Below are positions 9,081-17,176 of a stretch of 64,000 nucleotides of DNA, piece by piece. How positions within the stretch are numbered: the first letter of the stretch is position 1; each line of letters opens with the position of its first letter. Source of the stretch: Solirubrobacterales bacterium (GTDB lineage Bacteria; Actinomycetota; Thermoleophilia; Solirubrobacterales; 70-9); contig DATMZR010000028.1 in the NCBI GenBank assembly GCA_035573435.1, positions 1 through 64,000 of the forward strand. Reading direction: 5' to 3'. Both the position numbers and the translations under genes were made by a program. The notes beneath the pieces were generated by a model, which had not been told where the DNA came from, made no database searches, and saw nothing but the letters and a program-made list of their open reading frames with translations.

Positions 9081-9180
9081 CCGGAAGCCTCGGCTTCGCC
9101 TACGTTTCCGGCGGGCGAGGGTCTCCGCCTGACCCGGCAGGTCCACACTCAGCTAGCGCGACCTTTGTCGCTAGCCCGGA
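9081..9180. repeat. two-hairpin dispersed repeat, copy 1
   Basis: This 100-bp element lies between two convergent genes. It has a first stem CCGGAA/TTCCGG (9081-9086 with 9106-9111), a conserved linker GCCTGACCCGGCAGGTCC, and a second stem GCTAGCGcGAC/GTCGCTAGC (9152-9162 with 9167-9175). An inverted copy is at 15539-15640. Stems are conserved while the loops differ. It may act as a bidirectional terminator; the end sequence CTAGCCCGGA supplies the stop of the neighbouring minus-strand gene. Confidence 0.7.
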
Positions 9181-10163
9181 CCGGCCTCCGCGCGGGCGGC
9201 TTCCCCCTCGCGGATCAGGGTGCGCCAGTCACTGACCCGGAAGAAATAGATCAGCGCCGCGAACGCGAGCGTCACCGACCAGGCGGTCACGGCGAGCTGC
9301 TGGCCGACCGAGTAGGCGAGGACGACCGTGTGCGAGGCGCCTCCGAGCGTGGCCACCAGGAGCGCCTGTTGCGCGCCCGCTCCGCCCGGGGTGAACGGAA
9401 GCGCGCCCGTGATCGACTGGACGCTCATCACCAGGAGCACGTTCTCGACCGAGCCACCCACGTGAAAGGCCTCGAGAAAGAGCCAGAACGACGCGAACCT
9501 GCAGAACCAGCCGACGAGCTGCCAGGCGGCCACCTCGCGCACGTACCTGGACGGCTCGCGGAAGATCGCCACCCCCTGCTTGACCCGCTGCCAGAAGGAC
9601 TCGACGTGTCGGGAGAGGACCGCGACGAGGACCACAGCCCCGATCCCGAGCACGGTCAGGGCAAGCATCAGGACCTCTGGATGCGCGGCCCAGAAGCTGA
9701 TCTCGAAGGCGGGCAGATGTGGGATGCGCGGTGCGCGGGGCAGGAGTCCCTGGGTGATCGCGTACAGCAGCACCAAAACTCCGATCGCGAAGTCGAAGGG
9801 CGTCAGGACGGCGAACGACGAGATGATCGTGGGGTAGGAGGAGCGCTCGACACTGCGTTTCGCCAGGACGATCTTCAACGCGTCGCCGCCGCGCGCCGGA
9901 AGGACCCCGTTCATGCCCGCACCGACGAGGAACGAGGCCGCGATACCGGTCTCCGAGACCCGAGAGCGGGGATAGGCGGCGCGCAGCGCATTCGCCCAGC
10001 CGTGCGCTCGGGCGAGCTGCAGCGCGAGCGAGAGAATCAGGGCGGCAGCCAGGTATCCGCAGGCGATATCCGCAATGCTCTGGAAGAATGCCTCGGCCGC
10101 ATTTAGGAAGCGGTGAAAGCTGGCGCCGAGGTCCGGGGTATCAATTGCTGCGGCCACCCTCAT
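9171..10163 (-). CDS. flippase-like membrane protein (LPG synthase TM region / UPF0104 type)
   Basis: The 330-residue protein has about eight hydrophobic segments with the family marks PARGGDALK (about 90-98) and PFTPGGAGAQQALL (about 258-271), seen in the membrane half of MprF, AglD and YbhN. Members move or protect lipid-linked molecules; the substrate here is unknown. It begins at ATG 10163, only 15 bases from the divergent start at 10179. The stop codon falls in the end of a dispersed repeat. Confidence 0.82.
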   Translation of the reverse strand: MRVAAAIDTPDLGASFHRFLNAAEAFFQSIADIACGYLAAALILSLALQLARAHGWANALRAAYPRSRVSETGIAASFLVGAGMNGVLPARGGDALKIVLAKRSVERSSYPTIISSFAVLTPFDFAIGVLVLLYAITQGLLPRAPRIPHLPAFEISFWAAHPEVLMLALTVLGIGAVVLVAVLSRHVESFWQRVKQGVAIFREPSRYVREVAAWQLVGWFCRFASFWLFLEAFHVGGSVENVLLVMSVQSITGALPFTPGGAGAQQALLVATLGGASHTVVLAYSVGQQLAVTAWSVTLAFAALIYFFRVSDWRTLIREGEAARAEAGPG

Positions 10164-10178
10164 AAGCTAGCCCCCCTC

Positions 10179-11726
10179 ATGCTCGTCGCTGCCATCCTCT
10201 CGCTCGCCTATCTGCTCCTGGAGCCCTCCAGCGCCGATCTCGCTGCGCAGACGTTTCGCTCCGACCTGTTCGCCTCCCACGGCTTCCTGCTCTGGAACAA
10301 CGACTGGTACGGGGGCCACTACCTGCCCGGCTACAGCGTGCTGTTCCCCCCGCTCGGGGCGGCGCTCGGGCCGCGAATGGTTGGCGCTCTCGCCGCCGTG
10401 ACGGCCGCCGGTTTGTTCAGCGCCCTCACCCGTCACCGGTACGGCGAGCGCGCACGCCTCGCAAACCTCTGGTTCGGGGCGGGTGCCGCGGCGCTCCTGT
10501 TCTCCGGTCGCCTCACATTCACACTGGGGATCGCGATCGGCCTGGGGTCGCTGCTAGCTCTGCAGAGGCGGCGTCCGCTGCTGGCGGCCGTGCTTGCCGT
10601 GCTCACCGTTTGCGGCAGCCCGGTTGCCGGCGTCTTCCTGGCACTCGCGGGCGTTGCCGTGATGCTCGCGGGGGATCGGCGCGGTGGGGCATTCGTCGCG
10701 CTCCCGGCGGGCGCGACGCTCGGCGCACTGTCGCTTGCCTTTCCCACCAACGGCCATGAGCCGTTCGTGTTCTCGGCCTTCATCGGTGTGCCCCTGCTCG
10801 CCCTGGCCGCCCTCTTCCTGCTGCCACCCTCCGAGCGTGCGCTGCGGTGGGGCGTCGCCGTGTATGCGATTGCGGCCGCCGTCGCCTTCGCGCTCGCCAA
10901 CCCGGTGGGTGGGACGATGGCTCGCCTGGGAGCTCTCGCCGGGGGGCCGGTCCTGGCCCTGGGGCTCGCCGGCCGGCGCCCCGTGGCACTTGCCGCTGTG
11001 GCCCTGCCGTTGCTCTACTGGCAATGGGTGGCCCCCGTCCGTGACGTTGCCAAGGCGGCCGGAGACGCGTCCCTGCACTCCTCGTACTACGAGCCGTTGC
11101 TCGGCGAGTTGCAGCGACGCACGCAAGGATGGCCGGCGCGGGTTGAGATCCCACCGACCGAGAACCGCTGGGAGGCCGACTACATCGCGCCGCATTTCCC
11201 GCTGGCGCGCGGCTGGCTGCGACAGCTCGAGTCGGACGACCACGACCTGTTCACCGATGGGAGCCTGAGGGCGGCCACCTATCGGGCCTGGCTTCGCGCC
11301 AACGGTGTCTCCTACGTGGCAGTCGCGGACACCGAGCTCGACTACCTGGCCAAGGACGAGGCGGCCTTGATTCGCCGCGGGCTGCCGTACCTGGACAGGG
11401 TCTGGAGCAATCGCCACTGGCGCCTGTATCGGGTGGAGCACTCCATTGGGCTGGTGTCGCGGCGTGGCCATGCGAGCCGCGGCGCGTCCGGTGCGCACCT
11501 CACCGCTCTCGGGCCGGCCAGCTTCACTCTGTTCGCCTCGCACTCGGGCACCTTCATCGTTCGCGTGCGGTACACGGGCTATTGGACGGTGACCTCCGGG
11601 CATGCGTGCGTGGAGCGCCATGGCGACTGGACGAAGATTCGGGTGCGCCGGCCGGGGGTCGTCAACGTCGCCGCCAGATTCAGCCTCGATGGCTTGGTCG
11701 GGCGCGACGCTGAATGCTCGGCATAG
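10179..11726 (+). CDS. large integral membrane protein, glycosyltransferase-C-like
   Basis: A 515-residue protein with roughly ten hydrophobic segments in its first 330 residues and a soluble C-terminal part (about 340-515). The early extracytoplasmic loop WNNDWYGGHYLPGYSVLFPP resembles membrane proteins annotated as 6-pyruvoyl-tetrahydropterin-synthase-related or GT-C transferases, but no DxD-type acidic pair is clear in loop 1. I chose ATG 10179 because it begins the first membrane helix (MLVAAILSLAYLLL). It overlaps the next gene by 13 bases. Involvement in envelope glycan or lipid assembly is only inferred. Confidence 0.65.
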   Translation: MLVAAILSLAYLLLEPSSADLAAQTFRSDLFASHGFLLWNNDWYGGHYLPGYSVLFPPLGAALGPRMVGALAAVTAAGLFSALTRHRYGERARLANLWFGAGAAALLFSGRLTFTLGIAIGLGSLLALQRRRPLLAAVLAVLTVCGSPVAGVFLALAGVAVMLAGDRRGGAFVALPAGATLGALSLAFPTNGHEPFVFSAFIGVPLLALAALFLLPPSERALRWGVAVYAIAAAVAFALANPVGGTMARLGALAGGPVLALGLAGRRPVALAAVALPLLYWQWVAPVRDVAKAAGDASLHSSYYEPLLGELQRRTQGWPARVEIPPTENRWEADYIAPHFPLARGWLRQLESDDHDLFTDGSLRAATYRAWLRANGVSYVAVADTELDYLAKDEAALIRRGLPYLDRVWSNRHWRLYRVEHSIGLVSRRGHASRGASGAHLTALGPASFTLFASHSGTFIVRVRYTGYWTVTSGHACVERHGDWTKIRVRRPGVVNVAARFSLDGLVGRDAECSA

Positions 11727-12553
11727 CGCTCGGGCTCGGGTCAAGCGTCGCCTGGGGCGTCTCCGATTTCCTCGGCGGCCTTCAAAGCCGCCGGATCTCC
11801 GTCCTCACCGTGCTGCTGGTCAGTCAGCCGGTGGGGCTCGCCCTCGCCCTGGTGGTCGCGGTGGCAGTGGGCGGCGACCCTTTGGGGACGGGCGATGCCG
11901 CGATCGCGATCGCGGCAGGCGCCGCCGTGGTGATCGCGTTGGGGGCTTTCTATCGGGCGATGGCGCTCGGCTCGGTCAGCGTGGTCGCGACGATCGGCGC
12001 ACTGGGGGTGATGGTGCCGATCGTCGCCGGCCTCGTTCAGGGCGAGGAGCCGGCCACGATCCAGGCGGTCGGCGTGGTGGCGGCCGTGGTCGGAGTCGTC
12101 CTGGTGGCGCGCGAGCCCGATCCCGAGTGGCGTGCCGCCGGCCGCACTGCTGTCGGCCTGGCCGCCCTTGCGGCGCTGGGCTTCGGGACGTTCTTCCTGG
12201 CCCTCGACGAGACTTCCGGCCCAGAGCCCACCTGGACCATCGTCGCGGTGCGCTGCGGGGGGGTTGGGACCCTGCTGGTCGTCGCCGCCTTCCTGCGGCC
12301 GTCGATGCGGATCGATAGCGCGCTGCTCCCCGCCCTGCTCACGATTGGTTGCTTGGACGTGCTCGCGAACTCGCTGTTCGCGGTTGCCACCAACCACGGC
12401 CTCCTGTCGCTTGTCGCGGTTGCGGGCTCGCTCTATTCGGCGGTCACCGTTCTGCTAGCCCGGTTCGTGCTCGGAGAGCGGCTGGCGCCCATCCAGCGGA
12501 GCGGGGTGATCGCGGCCTTGGTCGGGGTCGCCTTGATCGCCGCGGGCTCTTAG
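11714..12553 (+). CDS. EamA/DMT-superfamily transporter
   Basis: Ten predicted transmembrane helices arranged as two EamA repeats (about 1-135 and 145-279). The N-terminal LGSSVAWGVSDFLGGL and the C-terminal GERLAPIQRSGVIAALVGVALI are typical of drug/metabolite exporters. It starts inside the end of the preceding membrane-protein gene, so the two are coupled. Its last four bases overlap the end of the convergent HAD gene. The substrate is unknown. Confidence 0.88.
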   Translation: MLGIALGLGSSVAWGVSDFLGGLQSRRISVLTVLLVSQPVGLALALVVAVAVGGDPLGTGDAAIAIAAGAAVVIALGAFYRAMALGSVSVVATIGALGVMVPIVAGLVQGEEPATIQAVGVVAAVVGVVLVAREPDPEWRAAGRTAVGLAALAALGFGTFFLALDETSGPEPTWTIVAVRCGGVGTLLVVAAFLRPSMRIDSALLPALLTIGCLDVLANSLFAVATNHGLLSLVAVAGSLYSAVTVLLARFVLGERLAPIQRSGVIAALVGVALIAAGS

Positions 12554-13197
12554 TGCTCGGCGGGGGCCGTGAAGCCCAGGAGCTCCTCCATCCGTGCGAC
12601 GGTGTCGGCCACCTCGCGGTGGAGGATCGCGGTCATGCCGACGGCTTCGGCCCCGGAGCAGTTCTCCCGCAGGTCGTCGACGAACACGCATCGCTCAGGC
12701 TCGACGGCGAGGCGCTTCGACGCCAGCCGGTAGATCTCGGGCTGGGGCTTGTGCAGTCCCACCTCCGCCGAGATCACCACCGCGTCGAACAGCTCCGCCA
12801 GCAGGGCACGGTCGTAATGCGAGGTGCTCCAGGAGTTCGACACCAGCCCCGTCCGGACGCCGCCGGCCCGCGCCGCGCCCACCGCGGCGACCATCGGCTC
12901 GCAAGGCTTCATGCCGCGGAACATGCTGTCGATCAGGTCCGCGGCATCCCCCAGGCCGAGACGTTCCGCAAAGCGCCGCTCGAACTCCGGCTCCTCCATC
13001 CGCCCGGTCTCCAGCTCCCTCAGATCGGCCAGGGCGGCGGGGTCTTCGCGGAACAGCCGCCGCATCGAGTCCTCCGGGAGGCCCTTTTCCCGGCAGAAGT
13101 CCGCGAAGCTGTTCCACACCGAGGTGGTGAGAACGCCGCCGAAGTCCACCAGCAGGCCAGTGTGATGCCGCTCCGCCCGCATAGGATTGGCGCCCAT
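12550..13197 (-). CDS. HAD-family phosphatase, ACAD10 N-terminal-domain type
   Basis: Haloacid-dehalogenase hydrolase of 215 residues. Motif I is VDFGGVLTTS, with the nucleophile Asp but GG where phosphatases have an acid/base Asp; the motif II region is TGLVSNSWS, motif III Lys is in GLHKPQPEIY, and motif IV is VFVDDLREN. The final ELLGF matches the HAD domain of animal ACAD10. It is divergent from an APH-like kinase and both are beside an ACAD10/11-type dehydrogenase, so I infer a shared pathway. ATG 13197 is used because a TAGCCT hexamer lies eight bases upstream; an in-frame ATG at 13182 is possible. Confidence 0.85.
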   Translation of the reverse strand: MGANPMRAERHHTGLLVDFGGVLTTSVWNSFADFCREKGLPEDSMRRLFREDPAALADLRELETGRMEEPEFERRFAERLGLGDAADLIDSMFRGMKPCEPMVAAVGAARAGGVRTGLVSNSWSTSHYDRALLAELFDAVVISAEVGLHKPQPEIYRLASKRLAVEPERCVFVDDLRENCSGAEAVGMTAILHREVADTVARMEELLGFTAPAEH

Positions 13198-13211
13198 GGC
13201 GGACGAGGCTA
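13182..13211. promoter_or_regulatory. overlapping divergent leaderless promoters around CCATGG
   Basis: On the plus strand TAGGAT (13182-13187) lies eight bases before ATG 13196. On the minus strand TAGCCT (13211-13206) lies eight bases before ATG 13197. The two start codons share the palindrome CCATGG, so the arrangement is symmetric about it. Neither start has a Shine-Dalgarno sequence and no convincing -35 is seen. Confidence 0.5.
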
Positions 13212-14233
13212 TCGACCAGCCGAATCTCGAAGCCTGGTTCGAGGCGCATGTCCCCACGGCCACTCCGCCGCTGGCCTTCGAGCGCATCTCCGGCGGCCAC
13301 TCGAACCTCACGTACTCGGTCGCCGACGCCGCTGACGGGCGCTGGGCGCTGCGGCGCCCGCCGCTGGGCAGACGCCTCGCCTCCGCTCACGACATGGCCC
13401 GCGAGCACAGGATCATCTCCGCTCTCCAGCAGACGGAGGTGCCGGTGCCGCCGATCGTCGGCCTCTGCGAGGACGAAACCGTGAACGGCGCGCCGTTCTA
13501 CGTCATGGACTTCGTCGAGGGCCCGATCCTGCGCTCTCGCACCGAAGCCGAGCGCAGCTTCGACGAGGCCCAGCGAGGCCCGATCGGGGAGCGAGTCGTG
13601 GACACCCTGGTCTCGATTCACTCGATTGACCCCGACCGGGTCGGGCTTGGGGAGCTGGGTAAGAAGCAGGACTACGTCGCCCGCCAGCTTCATCGCTGGC
13701 AGGGGCAGTGGGAGAAGTCGAAGACGCGGGAGCTCGAGCTGATCGACGACGTCCACAGGCGCCTCTCCGAGCGCATTCCCGAACAGGGACCGGCGACCAT
13801 CGTGCACGGCGACTACAGGCTCGACAACATGATCCTGACGGACTCCGGCGAGGTGGCGGCCGTGGTCGACTGGGAGCTCTGCACGCTCGGCGACCCGCTC
13901 GCGGACGTCGGCATGCTGATCGTCTATTGGTCTGAGGAGGGCGACGAGCTGATGCCGCTGCTCGAGGCCCCGACCACCGCCGCCGGCTTCCCCGCACGCG
14001 AGCAGGTCTGCGAGCGTTACGCCGAGCGCTCCGGGCGCGACCTCTCGGAGATCGACTTCTACGTCGCGCTCGGCTGGTGGAAGCTGGGGATCATCCTCGA
14101 GGGGGTCTACTCGCGCTACGCGGCCGGCCAGTACGGCAAGCCCGAGGAGGGAATCGAGGGCATGGAGCGCTTCGCCGCCATCGTCGAGAACCTCGCACAG
14201 GCGGCCGACGAGGCGGAGCGCCGCCTCGGCTAG
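13196..14233 (+). CDS. APH-family kinase, ACAD10/11-type (probable 4-hydroxyacyl-CoA kinase)
   Basis: Protein-kinase-like phosphotransferase of 345 residues. Visible motifs are ISGGHSNLTYSV (glycine-rich loop), the catalytic loop HGDYRLDNMIL (Asp acting as base, Asn binding magnesium) and VDWELCTLGDPLADVG with the metal-binding Asp. The DWEL.TLGDPLADV wording is specific to the ACAD10/11 kinase domain and to LvaA-like proteins, which phosphorylate the 4-hydroxyl of 4-hydroxyacyl-CoA. It converges on the acyl-CoA dehydrogenase with only five bases between stops. Substrate assignment is inference from family and neighbours. Confidence 0.88.
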   Translation: MADEAIDQPNLEAWFEAHVPTATPPLAFERISGGHSNLTYSVADAADGRWALRRPPLGRRLASAHDMAREHRIISALQQTEVPVPPIVGLCEDETVNGAPFYVMDFVEGPILRSRTEAERSFDEAQRGPIGERVVDTLVSIHSIDPDRVGLGELGKKQDYVARQLHRWQGQWEKSKTRELELIDDVHRRLSERIPEQGPATIVHGDYRLDNMILTDSGEVAAVVDWELCTLGDPLADVGMLIVYWSEEGDELMPLLEAPTTAAGFPAREQVCERYAERSGRDLSEIDFYVALGWWKLGIILEGVYSRYAAGQYGKPEEGIEGMERFAAIVENLAQAADEAERRLG

Positions 14234-14238
14234 AAGCC

Positions 14239-15513
14239 CTAGGCCTTGGCCGTCTCCTTCGGCGCGGCCTCCGGGCGGGTGGCGCCGTCATCGGTGGCGG
14301 CCTCCGCTTCCTTGGCCCACCGGTGCAGCTCGCGGCGGGCGATGACCATCTTGTGGACCTCGTCGGGGCCATCGGCAACCCGCAGCATGCGGCTGAAGCG
14401 CCACATCCAGGCCAGGGGGGTGTCGTCGGACATGCCGAGCGCGCCGTGCACCTGGATCGCGCGGTCGAGCACGTCCATGACCACGTTTGCGGCCACGACC
14501 TTGATCATCGAGATCGCCTGCCGGGCCGCCCGCTTGCCCTGGGTGTCCATCTGCCAGGCGGCGCTCAGGGTCAAGAGGCGCGCCTGGTCCACCTCCATGC
14601 GAGACCGGGCCACGAAGTCCTGAACGAACTGCTTCTCCGCGAGCTTGCCGCCGAACGTCTCGCGCTCGTTGGCGCGGCGGCACATCAGCTCGATCGCACG
14701 CTCCGCGGTCCCGATCGCGCGCATGCAGTGGTGGATGCGGCCGGGGCCCAGCCGATCCTGGGCGATCACAAAGCCGGCGCCCCGCTCGCCGAGCAGGTTC
14801 GAGGCCGGCACGCGGCACGCGTCATAGCGGATCTCGCAGTGGCCTGGTCCGCCCGAATGGCCCATCACAGAGACCGGCCGGACCAGGTCGAAGCCTGGGT
14901 TGTCGGTGGGGACGAGGATCATGCTCGCCCGGGCGTAGGGATGCGCGTCGGGATCGGTGACGCACATGACGATTGCCACCGCGGCGCCCACCGCTCCCGA
15001 GGTGAACCACTTGTGGCCGTCGATCACCCACTCGTCGCCGTCGAGCTCGGCGCGGGTCCTCAGCGTGGTGGGATCGGAGCCTGAGACCTCGGGCTCGGTC
15101 ATGGAGAAGCAGCTGCGGATCTCGCCGTCCAGCAGCGGCGCCAGCCATTCCTGTCGCTGCTGCTCCGTGCCGTGCTCGGCGAGGATCTCCATGTTGCCGG
15201 TGTCGGGCGCCGAGCAGTTGAAGGCCATCGGGGCCGCAGCGGGACTGCGCCCCATCTGCTCGCAGAGGATCCCGTACTCCCAGTTGGTGAGCCCGGCGCC
15301 GTAGCGCTCGTCCGGCATGAACAGGTTCCAGAGCCCCTCTCGGCGCGCCGCCGCGCGGATCTCGACCAGGATCTCCGGGTAGGGCGTGCCCGAGGCGACC
15401 TCCGCGTCGAGCGCCCGCATCACCTCGAGCTCGACCGGATAGACGTGCTCGTCCATGAACACGCGCACCCGGTCGCGAAGCTCCTCGACCCGGGGCGTGA
15501 CTTCGAAGTCCAT
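14239..15513 (-). CDS. acyl-CoA dehydrogenase, ACAD10/11 type
   Basis: FAD-dependent acyl-CoA dehydrogenase of 424 residues. The signatures FNCSAPDTGNMEILAEHG, CFSMTEPEVSGSDPTT, KWFTSGA, QDRLGPGRIHHCMRAIG and LRVADGPDEVHKMVI closely follow human ACAD11 and ACAD10, which process 4-phosphorylated acyl-CoA during catabolism of 4-hydroxy acids. Together with the neighbouring kinase and HAD gene, all three ACAD10 domains are present as separate genes. Start ATG 15513 gives MDFEVTPRVEELRD. A hydrophilic C-terminal tail of about 25 residues follows the core. Confidence 0.93.
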   Translation of the reverse strand: MDFEVTPRVEELRDRVRVFMDEHVYPVELEVMRALDAEVASGTPYPEILVEIRAAARREGLWNLFMPDERYGAGLTNWEYGILCEQMGRSPAAAPMAFNCSAPDTGNMEILAEHGTEQQRQEWLAPLLDGEIRSCFSMTEPEVSGSDPTTLRTRAELDGDEWVIDGHKWFTSGAVGAAVAIVMCVTDPDAHPYARASMILVPTDNPGFDLVRPVSVMGHSGGPGHCEIRYDACRVPASNLLGERGAGFVIAQDRLGPGRIHHCMRAIGTAERAIELMCRRANERETFGGKLAEKQFVQDFVARSRMEVDQARLLTLSAAWQMDTQGKRAARQAISMIKVVAANVVMDVLDRAIQVHGALGMSDDTPLAWMWRFSRMLRVADGPDEVHKMVIARRELHRWAKEAEAATDDGATRPEAAPKETAKA

Positions 15514-15538
15514 CGGGGTGGAGAGTAGTGGAGCTGGG

Positions 15539-15640
15539 TCCGGGCTAGCGACGCAGTCGCGGTCGCTACGTGTGGACCTGCCGGGTCAGGCTGGCGCCCT
15601 AGCCCGGCGGAACCGTAGGCGAAGCCGAGGCTTCCGCCGG
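15539..15640. repeat. two-hairpin dispersed repeat, copy 2 (inverted)
   Basis: On the minus strand this reads like copy 1 at 9081-9180: CGGAAGCCTCGGCTTCGCC, then GCCTGACCCGGCAGGTCC, then TAGCGAC/GTCGCTA. The CTAG within it supplies the stop of the TauE gene (15599-15601), and the last 12 codons of that gene (EASASPTVPPG) are repeat sequence. Confidence 0.7.
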
Positions 15641-16558
15641 GGTGGGTCCCGAGGATGTCGCCGGTATATGTCTTCGGCTCTGGGCCCTGCGGTGGATTCC
15701 GATCTGCATCGCGAACAGGCCGCCAATCGCCGCGGTGGCCACCACGAGCGACGGGATGAGGACGGCAAGCGGCGGCTGCTCCTTGGCGATCAGCGTGATC
15801 GCCGCGGCGATCATCACCGTGCCCAGGGCGCCCCGGAGGAACCCCTGTGGCACCCTCACCGCGAAGTGGGCGCCGAGGAGCACACCGGGGATGGAGCCGA
15901 GCAAAATGGTTCCCGCGAGCCCGAGGTCGACGTTGCCGCCGATCCAGTGAGCTATGCCGGCTGCCCAGAGCAGGATCGCGGCGTGGAACACGTCCGTGCC
16001 GACGACTCGCTGTGGCGTCAGCCGGTACAGCGCGATCAAGACGATCGCGATCACCGTGCCGCTGCCGGCTGAGGTGAGGCCGATGACGAACCCTGTGGTC
16101 GCACCCGTGACGATCGCCGCGATGATGTGGCGGCGGTACAGGTGCAGCGCCGAACGCTCTGGAATCACGTCCCGCAGCAGCGTTCCCCGAACCAGGGTCG
16201 CGATCCCCACCACCATGAGCGCCGCCCCCAGCATCCCCAGCACCAGGTGGTTGACCTCATCCTCGCCGTATGCGTTCTGGAGCACCTCGATCAGCCACAC
16301 GCCCGCGAGCGCCGAGGGGACGCTGCCGACCGCGAGCCAGAACGCGAGCCCGCGGTGAACGGTCTTGTGCTTGAGATGGCGCCAGCCGCCGGCCGTCTTG
16401 GTGATCGCGCCGTAGAAGATGTCCGTGCCGACTGCGGTCACGGGCTGCACGCCGAACACCAGGATCAGGAGTGGCGTCATCAGTGAGCCGCCGCCCATCC
16501 CGGTCATCCCGATGAGCAGGCCCACCCCGAAGCCGAATACGACGATGACTGGATCCAT
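15599..16558 (-). CDS. TauE/SafE-family sulfite exporter-like permease
   Basis: Integral membrane protein of 319 residues with about eight helices in two repeats. The start GFGVGLLIGMTGMGGGSLMT is the classic TSUP first helix, and SAGSGTVIAIVLIALY opens the second repeat. The family moves sulfite, sulfonates or organic anions. Its position beside an Rrf2 regulator and the sulfate-reduction operon suggests a sulfur-oxyanion substrate. The C-terminal tail EASASPTVPPG is encoded within a dispersed repeat, so it is probably a late addition. An inverted repeat lies upstream (16576-16608). Confidence 0.9.
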   Translation of the reverse strand: MDPVIVVFGFGVGLLIGMTGMGGGSLMTPLLILVFGVQPVTAVGTDIFYGAITKTAGGWRHLKHKTVHRGLAFWLAVGSVPSALAGVWLIEVLQNAYGEDEVNHLVLGMLGAALMVVGIATLVRGTLLRDVIPERSALHLYRRHIIAAIVTGATTGFVIGLTSAGSGTVIAIVLIALYRLTPQRVVGTDVFHAAILLWAAGIAHWIGGNVDLGLAGTILLGSIPGVLLGAHFAVRVPQGFLRGALGTVMIAAAITLIAKEQPPLAVLIPSLVVATAAIGGLFAMQIGIHRRAQSRRHIPATSSGPTPAEASASPTVPPG

Positions 16559-16575
16559 GGGTCCATCGGCGCCGT

Positions 16576-16608
16576 CTTCTGACGATTCCTGACCAGCTTA
16601 GTCAGAAG
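16576..16608. promoter_or_regulatory. inverted repeat CTTCTGAC-n17-GTCAGAAG, candidate operator
   Basis: Perfect 8-bp arms (16576-16583 and 16601-16608) enclose another CTGAC, so CTGAC-n7-GTCAG also forms a 17-bp imperfect palindrome (16589-16605). It lies upstream of the permease and downstream of the Rrf2 gene, so it may be an Rrf2 operator or a terminator of the Rrf2 transcript. There is no direct evidence for either. Confidence 0.35.
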
Positions 16609-16694
16609 CGTCGCCGCAAACACGTTAGCGAGTCAACAGCGAGGGTTGGAGCACCAGCCTTCGGCGGGTGCAGATTCGCTCGGCCCGACGTCGG

Positions 16695-17153
16695 CTACCG
16701 AACCTGCCAGGCGTCCGGGTCGGCGATCAGCTTGGCGACCGGCTCGGGCAGCTCCCCCGTGATCAGATCGGCGAGCGTGACGGTCTCCAACACAGCGCGC
16801 AGGTTGGCCCGGACGGCGACCCAGACATCGCGCAGGTGCTCGGCCGCGCCCGGGTAGTTGGTGGCTTCCGGGGCCGAGTCCTGAATGTTGGCGAGCGGGC
16901 CTTCCACAGCCCGGATCACGTCGGCGAGGGTGATGGTCTCCGGCTTGCGGGCGAGCCAGTAGCCTCCCCGAGCGCCTCGCCGGGCGCGCACCAGGCGCGC
17001 GTGCTTCAGCTCCAGCAGGATGTGCTCCATGAACTGGAGCGGGATGTCCTGGGCTTCGGAAAGCTTCTCGCCCTTGACCGGTTCCTCATCGGGCGCGGCC
17101 GCCAGCTCGAGCGCAGCGCGCAGCGCGTAGTCGGCTTTTGCGGAGATCCTCAC
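16695..17153 (-). CDS. Rrf2-family transcriptional regulator, cysteine-free
   Basis: The 152-residue protein has the Rrf2 winged helix: MRISAKADYALRAALELA, IPLQFMEHILLELKHARLVRARRG in two blocks, then the wing GARGGYWLARKPETITLADVIRAVEGPLA. It contains no cysteine, so unlike IscR or NsrR it cannot hold an Fe-S cluster and is more like CymR or RsrR-independent types. It sits between a sulfite-type permease and sulfate assimilation genes, so regulation of sulfur metabolism is a reasonable inference. The start is GTG 17153, divergent from a PHP gene 23 bases away. Confidence 0.88.
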   Translation of the reverse strand: MRISAKADYALRAALELAAAPDEEPVKGEKLSEAQDIPLQFMEHILLELKHARLVRARRGARGGYWLARKPETITLADVIRAVEGPLANIQDSAPEATNYPGAAEHLRDVWVAVRANLRAVLETVTLADLITGELPEPVAKLIADPDAWQVR

Positions 17154-17176
17154 TTCGTCACAATGGCCCGTTCTCG

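Noticed and set aside
8724-10106. A 460-codon plus-strand frame between the helicase and the flippase-like gene.
   Set aside because: It is made from the shifted frame of the helicase, the dispersed repeat and the antisense of the membrane protein.
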